Shown here: positions 6,627 through 9,661 of the stretch, in pieces
Layout: every line of letters begins with the position of its first letter
Numbering within the stretch: the first letter of the stretch is position 1
Assembly (NCBI GenBank): GCA_001872985.1
Contig: MNYA01000363.1
Span: 1 to 9,661, forward strand
Reading direction: 5' to 3'
From: a bacterium CG2_30_54_10
GTDB taxonomy: Bacteria; Muiribacteriota; Ozemobacteria; Ozemobacterales; Ozemobacteraceae
DNA length: 9,661 bases
Notes under the pieces: generated by a model
What the model was told of the DNA's origin: nothing
Databases searched by the model: none
Seen by the model: only the letters and a program-made list of their open reading frames with translations
Program-made: the position numbers and the translations under genes

Positions 6627-7307
6627 TCAGTAATTTCGGTCGTAGGAATCAGCAGCCCTTCCCTGGGGAAGTTGGCCGGGAAGAACCGGAACCAGGGGAG
6701 GCATTCCCATTCCTGGATTGGGAGCAGCCGGAGCCGGTGTTCCAAGGGAGTCCATGTGGGCGCTGAGGCGTTGCTTAATCGACTCAGCCTGGAATTGGTT
6801 CTGATTTGTCATTCCTGCGTTTCGGGCCCGCTGAAGAAGACGGTCCATTGTCTCGCCAGAGCCGTCGGGCAAAGGTTTCGAGTAGTATGATTGATCGCCG
6901 AGAGGCGTCAGTTGAACCTGCCCCGGAGCGCCGGGAAACATCAGCCCCGGGCCCATCGGCACAGGAGAAACCAGGTCTGGAAGTGGGGGATCGTTGGTGG
7001 GTGGCATTCCGAGAATCTGTTTGCGATGAGCTGCCATAGAAAGTTCCCAGGTCAGGACGTCAGGTTCGTAAATCATGGGAAGGTTCGTGCGTGGCAATCC
7101 GTGAACGTAATCTTTCTTTTCCTGGACAAAGACATCATGAGTTGATTTGGGGTAGATAGCGGATCTGATCAAGAGTTCGGGGAAGTGTTCCCTTTCGAGA
7201 TTCTGACGCATATATCCGTCAGTGACAGCTCGGGCGGGTAAGGCAAGCCACAATCCGCTCCCGAAGACCACCAGTATCGAGATTGCCAAAAGAATTCTGG
7301 TTCTCAT
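6627..7307 (-). CDS. Secreted proline-rich hypothetical protein
   Basis: This 226-residue protein begins with a classic Sec signal peptide: basic MRTR, a hydrophobic core (residues 5-23) and a likely cleavage site after A25-R26-A27. The mature part has no recognised domain. It is rich in Pro, Gly and Met, notably about residues 98-135 and 185-215, with an Arg/Gln-rich stretch between that may be helical. GGAGG is located 4 nt before ATG 7307. The in-frame ATG at 7328 would add seven residues before the signal peptide and lacks support. A perfect TTGACA (minus strand, 7379-7384) lies upstream but has no good -10 at the right distance. It probably forms an operon with the transglutaminase-like gene 9 nt downstream. 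Confidence 0.75.
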   Translation of the reverse strand: MRTRILLAISILVVFGSGLWLALPARAVTDGYMRQNLEREHFPELLIRSAIYPKSTHDVFVQEKKDYVHGLPRTNLPMIYEPDVLTWELSMAAHRKQILGMPPTNDPPLPDLVSPVPMGPGLMFPGAPGQVQLTPLGDQSYYSKPLPDGSGETMDRLLQRARNAGMTNQNQFQAESIKQRLSAHMDSLGTPAPAAPNPGMGMPPLVPVLPGQLPQGRAADSYDRNY

Positions 7308-7461
7308 GCTTCCTCCAAGTGGGTACAATGTCGAGGATTGAGTTTCGGGAGAAAGAGGGTGTTCAGTGATCCGGCATTTGTCAAGAAGAATTTGACGGGG
7401 AAAAATGGCAGGGAAAAAATTTAGACTTCTCCCACTCGTTCGAAATGATGAAATCGAGCCA
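7308..7461. other. Upstream region of the secreted-protein gene
   Basis: This stretch holds the ribosome site (7312-7316) and a consensus -35 TTGACA (minus strand, 7379-7384). No matching -10 box and no gene are visible. Confidence 0.35.
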
Positions 7462-7550
7462 CGAATGAACGCAGATCTGGGGAAGAAAGAAGGAGCAAAA
7501 AAAGATTTTTAGCCGCAGATGAACGCAGATAAACGCAGATCTGGAGAAGA
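7462..7550 (+). repeat. Left arm of a long imperfect inverted repeat (GCAGAT-type dispersed element)
   Basis: GAACGCAGAT (7467-7476), then an A/G-rich spacer, AAAGATTTTT, GCCGCAGAT, GAACGCAGAT and AAACGCAGAT (to 7540). The same order appears inverted at 8427-8500. Short intergenic repeats with such CGCAGAT units are, to my knowledge, common in several environmental bacterial lineages. Confidence 0.7.
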
Positions 7551-7899
7551 AAAAAAGGAGAACGGGTCAAAGAACATGCATTCCTTCACAGCTAACTGCC
7601 AGAAAGAGCCATCGGAGTTTTTCTTGAAGAATGCGGGCATGATCTTTGAAACATTTTTGAAGTTGTTACCAACTCGGGCTTTGTTTGAATGGCGGAAAAG
7701 TGGCGGAGGCTTGAGAGCATCCGCACCAACGGCTGGAAGCGCTGCCAATTTGCGCCGCAACATTACGTGAAGGTCACACCCAAGAATACAACCGCGGTTA
7801 CTAAAATTGCCTAAAGCTTTTGGCAGGTGCTAACGCCGGGTATTTTCTGACCCTCCCCTGGCTTTGATGTGACCTGCCTGATTTTGCTCGCGAGGTTTA
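7551..7899. other. Intergenic stretch without recognisable gene
   Basis: Opposing open frames at 7519-7770 (plus) and 7509-7763 (minus) have no known motif and begin inside the repeat. The part at 7770-7899 adjoins the transposase remnant and may be the decayed end of the insertion sequence, but no terminal inverted repeat was identified. Confidence 0.4.
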
Positions 7900-8198
7900 T
7901 TAAATTGCTAAAATCTGAAGTCCTTTCATGGTTTTATCGGAAATTTTGACCCCAATTTCATACTCTTTCGGATCAAGACAGACCTTCACTCTCAGTCCCC
8001 TTCGATTGGTTGTTCCTTCTATTAAGTTCACTACCGTTTCAAAATCGACCAATGGGTCTCCCTTCCAATTCATGCTGATAAATGAAAACATTCTGTGCTC
8101 GATCTTGTTCCACTTGCTGGTTCCGGGAGGGTAATGGCACACTGAGCGGCAAACCATCTCTTTTGAGATTCATTCAGAGTCTGAAAGGCCTTCAGCCA
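7900..8198 (-). pseudogene. Decayed ISAzo13-type transposase fragment (C-terminal part)
   Basis: The minus-strand frame at 7900-8157 encodes CHYPPGTSKWNKIEHRMFSF followed by a NWKG-x-PL block, and then TTNRRGLRVKV with D-x-x-EYEIGVKISD. These are hallmarks of the catalytic-domain end of ISAzo13-family (Rhodopirellula-type DDE) transposases. Upstream pieces continue the similarity in other frames: RDGLPLSV just before, then WLKAFQTLNE (from 8198). Two small indels explain this: loss of two bases in the TG run (8138-8142) and one extra A in the A-run (8161-8164). The N-terminal two thirds are missing and the C-terminus ends early. The ATG at 8157 is not a genuine start. Confidence 0.8.
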
Positions 8199-8426
8199 AA
8201 TATCAAAGTAAACAATTTGGTTTTTCAAATTCAGCATGTACAAAGCATATCACAAACCCCTGAAAGGTCCAAATTAATTATGTTACAAGCCTTTTGCGTC
8301 CATTGCCACTCTCCCGGCTTTTGAGATGTCGCCACCATCATCCTCTATTACCGCCTTTTTGGGGCTTGTACCCGTCACGGTACTGCCAGACACCGGTTTC
8401 ATGCCATTCCTCTAGGTTTCCTCCGA
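8199..8426. other. Intergenic stretch, possible further transposase debris
   Basis: No intact gene and no transposase motif could be read in any frame here. The position suggests that more of the insertion sequence once lay here, but the sequence does not show it. Confidence 0.3.
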
Positions 8427-8500
8427 ATCTGCGTTCATCTGCGGCTAAAAAATCTTTCTTTCCTCTCTTCATCTGCGTTCATCTGCGTTCATCTGCCGCC
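8427..8500 (-). repeat. Right arm of the long imperfect inverted repeat
   Basis: Read on the minus strand: GCAGATGAACGCAGAT, GAACGCAGAT, an A/G-rich spacer, AAAGATTTTTTAGCC, GCAGAT and GAACGCAGAT, in the same order as the arm at 7462-7550. Nearby 8560-8577 (CCGTGTAAATCTGTGGCT) looks like a further related unit. Confidence 0.7.
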
Positions 8501-8612
8501 AAACGACCAAACTCTTTAAAAAATGAAGATCTTTTTCCCGTATAGAAACGCAAAATATCCGTGTAAATCTGTGGCTGCCTGCTAATTTTGGCGATAAAGC
8601 CTACCCACGAAC

Positions 8613-8641
8613 TTGAAGGCGAGCGGAGGTTGCGTTATCCT
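8613..8641 (+). promoter_or_regulatory. Candidate promoter of the NFACT gene
   Basis: TTGAAG (8613-8618) and TATCCT (8636-8641) are separated by exactly 17 nt, about 65 nt before the gene. The boxes match consensus at 4 of 6 positions each. They overlap palindromic elements, so this is a modest prediction. Confidence 0.35.
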
Positions 8642-8679
8642 GAGCGCGAAATCGCCTTCTAACGAAGTTTCAAGGATAA
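8615..8679. repeat. Overlapping palindromic element upstream of the NFACT gene
   Basis: Two interleaved inverted repeats are present: GAAGGCGA (8615-8622) with TCGCCTTC (8652-8659), and TTATCCT (8635-8641) with AGGATAA (8673-8679). They could form alternative hairpins. ATCCTGAGCG is reminiscent of dispersed intergenic repeats seen in many genomes; only one copy is in this window. Confidence 0.45.
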
Positions 8680-8704
8680 ACCGCTTACCGACGGTTCGAA
8701 CAAC

Positions 8705-9661
8705 ATGGATTTTTTTTCGCTGAAAAGACAGGTCAAAGAGATCAGGTCAGGATTTCCTTCCCCACCAGAGATCGCGCGGATCGTCGACCTTGCCCCGGAC
8801 GGGTTTGGCCTGCTGCTCAAGCTATCAGACGGCTGGTACTGCCTCGAGATTCACCTGCGGCCCGATCATCAGGGAATCTGGCTCTCCCGAAACTGGGAGG
8901 AAGCCCCCGTTGCTACCCCGATGGGCAGGGCTCTCCAACGATTCGGGAAAGATTCTCGCCTGACCGGCATCGAGCTCGTTTCCTCGAGCTCGTTTCCACC
9001 TGATAGAGTGGCCGGATTAAGCCTGACATGCCGCGATCGCTTTTTCGGATCGAAAGAGCTCTTCCATCTTGTAGCCGAACTTACCGGCCGCGTGGCAAAT
9101 CTGCTTTTATGCGACGATGCCTGGAACGTCCTCGAACAATATAGGTCTACCGGAAACAACCGCCTCAAAGTTCTCTACCACCCGCCGATTCCAGAGGGGC
9201 CCCCGCCTGCCGGCTCAGCAGACCAGGTAGCCGTCGTCATGGCCGCCCCGCCCGCATCCTGGAAAGGCCGTCTGGCCGGGTTCTCCCCGACCATGACCCG
9301 GGAACTGGCCTTCCGTGCCGCGGCGACCTCTTCCACTTCTTCCACTTCTCTTGTTGAAAAATGGGAAAGCCTTACCGCGGAAGCCTGCGGCTCAGGCCCC
9401 GTCATGCTCTATCAGGCGCTGGGAAAGGTGATTGCCCTGGTTCCCGCGAGGTTGACCCACCTCGAAGGGATGGCGGCCGATGCCATGAGCTTTTCGACCG
9501 TAAACGATGCAATGCTTTGGACCGAGGAACACGGCTTCAGGGCAAAGCGGCTTGCCGCCGCCCGCGATCAGGCACGCGCCGGATTTACACGTGACCTCGA
9601 TGCGCGGACCCAGCTATGGGAAACCCTTCGCCGGGATCTCGAAAACTATAGAGATGCCGAT
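8705..9661 (+). CDS. rqcH: RqcH/FbpA-type NFACT protein, N-terminal 319 codons (partial, runs off the right edge)
   Basis: The frame from ATG 8705 stays open to the window end. Known NFACT proteins (bacterial RqcH, also annotated fibronectin-binding protein FbpA; eukaryotic Rqc2/NEMF) bind stalled 50S-peptidyl-tRNA complexes and drive C-terminal alanine tailing. NFACT-N features are visible: an MDFFSLKRQVKEI start, the D100-R101 motif corresponding to the essential DR pair of Bacillus RqcH, LVAELTGRVANLLLCDD (about 123-139), a YHPP segment (158-161) and a FSPTMTRELAF helix. From about 295 a charged helical stretch begins, as expected for the coiled-coil. Oddities are a Ser/Thr stretch (209-215) from a 9-bp repeat and a 14-bp duplication before the DR motif. 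No good ribosome site is seen before the ATG. Confidence 0.85.
   Translation, partial: MDFFSLKRQVKEIRSGFPSPPEIARIVDLAPDGFGLLLKLSDGWYCLEIHLRPDHQGIWLSRNWEEAPVATPMGRALQRFGKDSRLTGIELVSSSSFPPDRVAGLSLTCRDRFFGSKELFHLVAELTGRVANLLLCDDAWNVLEQYRSTGNNRLKVLYHPPIPEGPPPAGSADQVAVVMAAPPASWKGRLAGFSPTMTRELAFRAAATSSTSSTSLVEKWESLTAEACGSGPVMLYQALGKVIALVPARLTHLEGMAADAMSFSTVNDAMLWTEEHGFRAKRLAAARDQARAGFTRDLDARTQLWETLRRDLENYRDAD
8970..8997 (+). repeat. Perfect 14-bp tandem duplication in the NFACT gene
   Basis: TCGAGCTCGTTTCC occurs twice head to tail (8970-8983 and 8984-8997). It encodes the Ser-rich segment just before the DR motif. The unit is not a multiple of three. Confidence 0.9.
9329..9349 (+). repeat. 9-bp in-frame tandem repeat in the NFACT gene
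   Basis: TCTTCCACT is repeated twice and followed by a partial TCT, encoding Ser-Ser-Thr-Ser-Ser-Thr-Ser at residues 209-215. It falls in a loop between NFACT-N segments. Confidence 0.85.

Noticed and set aside
7379..7384. Consensus TTGACA on the minus strand as promoter of the secreted-protein gene
   Set aside because: No acceptable -10 box 16-18 nt downstream, so it is mentioned only in the gene entry.
7462..7550. GCAGAT-unit repeats as a CRISPR array
   Set aside because: Units are about 10 bp without regular unique spacers of 25-40 bp, and there are no cas genes.
7509..7770. Opposing open frames of 84 and 83 codons
   Set aside because: Both overlap the dispersed repeat, have no motif, and mirror each other.
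8294..8545. Plus-strand open frame of 83 codons
   Set aside because: It runs through the right repeat arm, giving Ser/Leu/Arg-rich translation of repeat DNA.

Overview
The window is bacterial chromosome of moderately high GC: housekeeping genes on both strands, separated by repeat-bearing intergenic DNA. No rRNA, tRNA, CRISPR array, phage gene or recognisable defence cassette was found. The gene set (heterodimer-type ABC exporter, stand-alone CheW, SecG, enolase, ribosomal protein bTHX, RqcH/NFACT protein) with several dispersed intergenic repeat families suggests an uncultured Gram-negative-type lineage. The phylum cannot be fixed from these genes alone.

Layout, left to right. Positions 1-40 are the 3' end of an upstream gene that overlaps the next start by ATGA. 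Positions 37-1986 encode an ABC exporter subunit with a degenerate Walker B and a low-complexity insertion made by a 12-bp tandem repeat. A GNAT acetyltransferase follows (to 2496) and converges on a minus-strand CheW (2549-3022) across a shared hairpin. A gene-poor stretch (3037-3760) holds hairpins and one dispersed palindromic repeat. At 3779-3889 a 36-codon minus-strand gene encodes ribosomal protein bTHX, divergent from secG (4091-4480) with a good sigma70-type promoter on each side. A clear intrinsic terminator separates secG from eno (4625-5917). After eno comes a perfect 18-bp hairpin with a GAAA loop.

A minus-strand pair follows: a secreted proline-rich protein (6627-7307) and, 9 nt downstream, a transglutaminase-like protein (5979-6617). 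Between 7308 and 8704 there is no intact gene. This stretch holds a decayed ISAzo13-type transposase fragment (7900-8198) bracketed by a long imperfect inverted repeat built from GAACGCAGAT / GCCGCAGAT units, then a palindromic element and a candidate promoter. From 8705 to the right edge runs the N-terminal part of an RqcH/FbpA (NFACT) protein that continues beyond the window.

No new multi-gene system is convincing here. The most interesting signals are the tandem-repeat expansion inside the nucleotide-binding domain of the ABC subunit, the small bTHX gene, a frame-changing 14-bp duplication just before the DR motif of the NFACT gene, the secreted plus transglutaminase-like pair, and the density of dispersed palindromic repeats.
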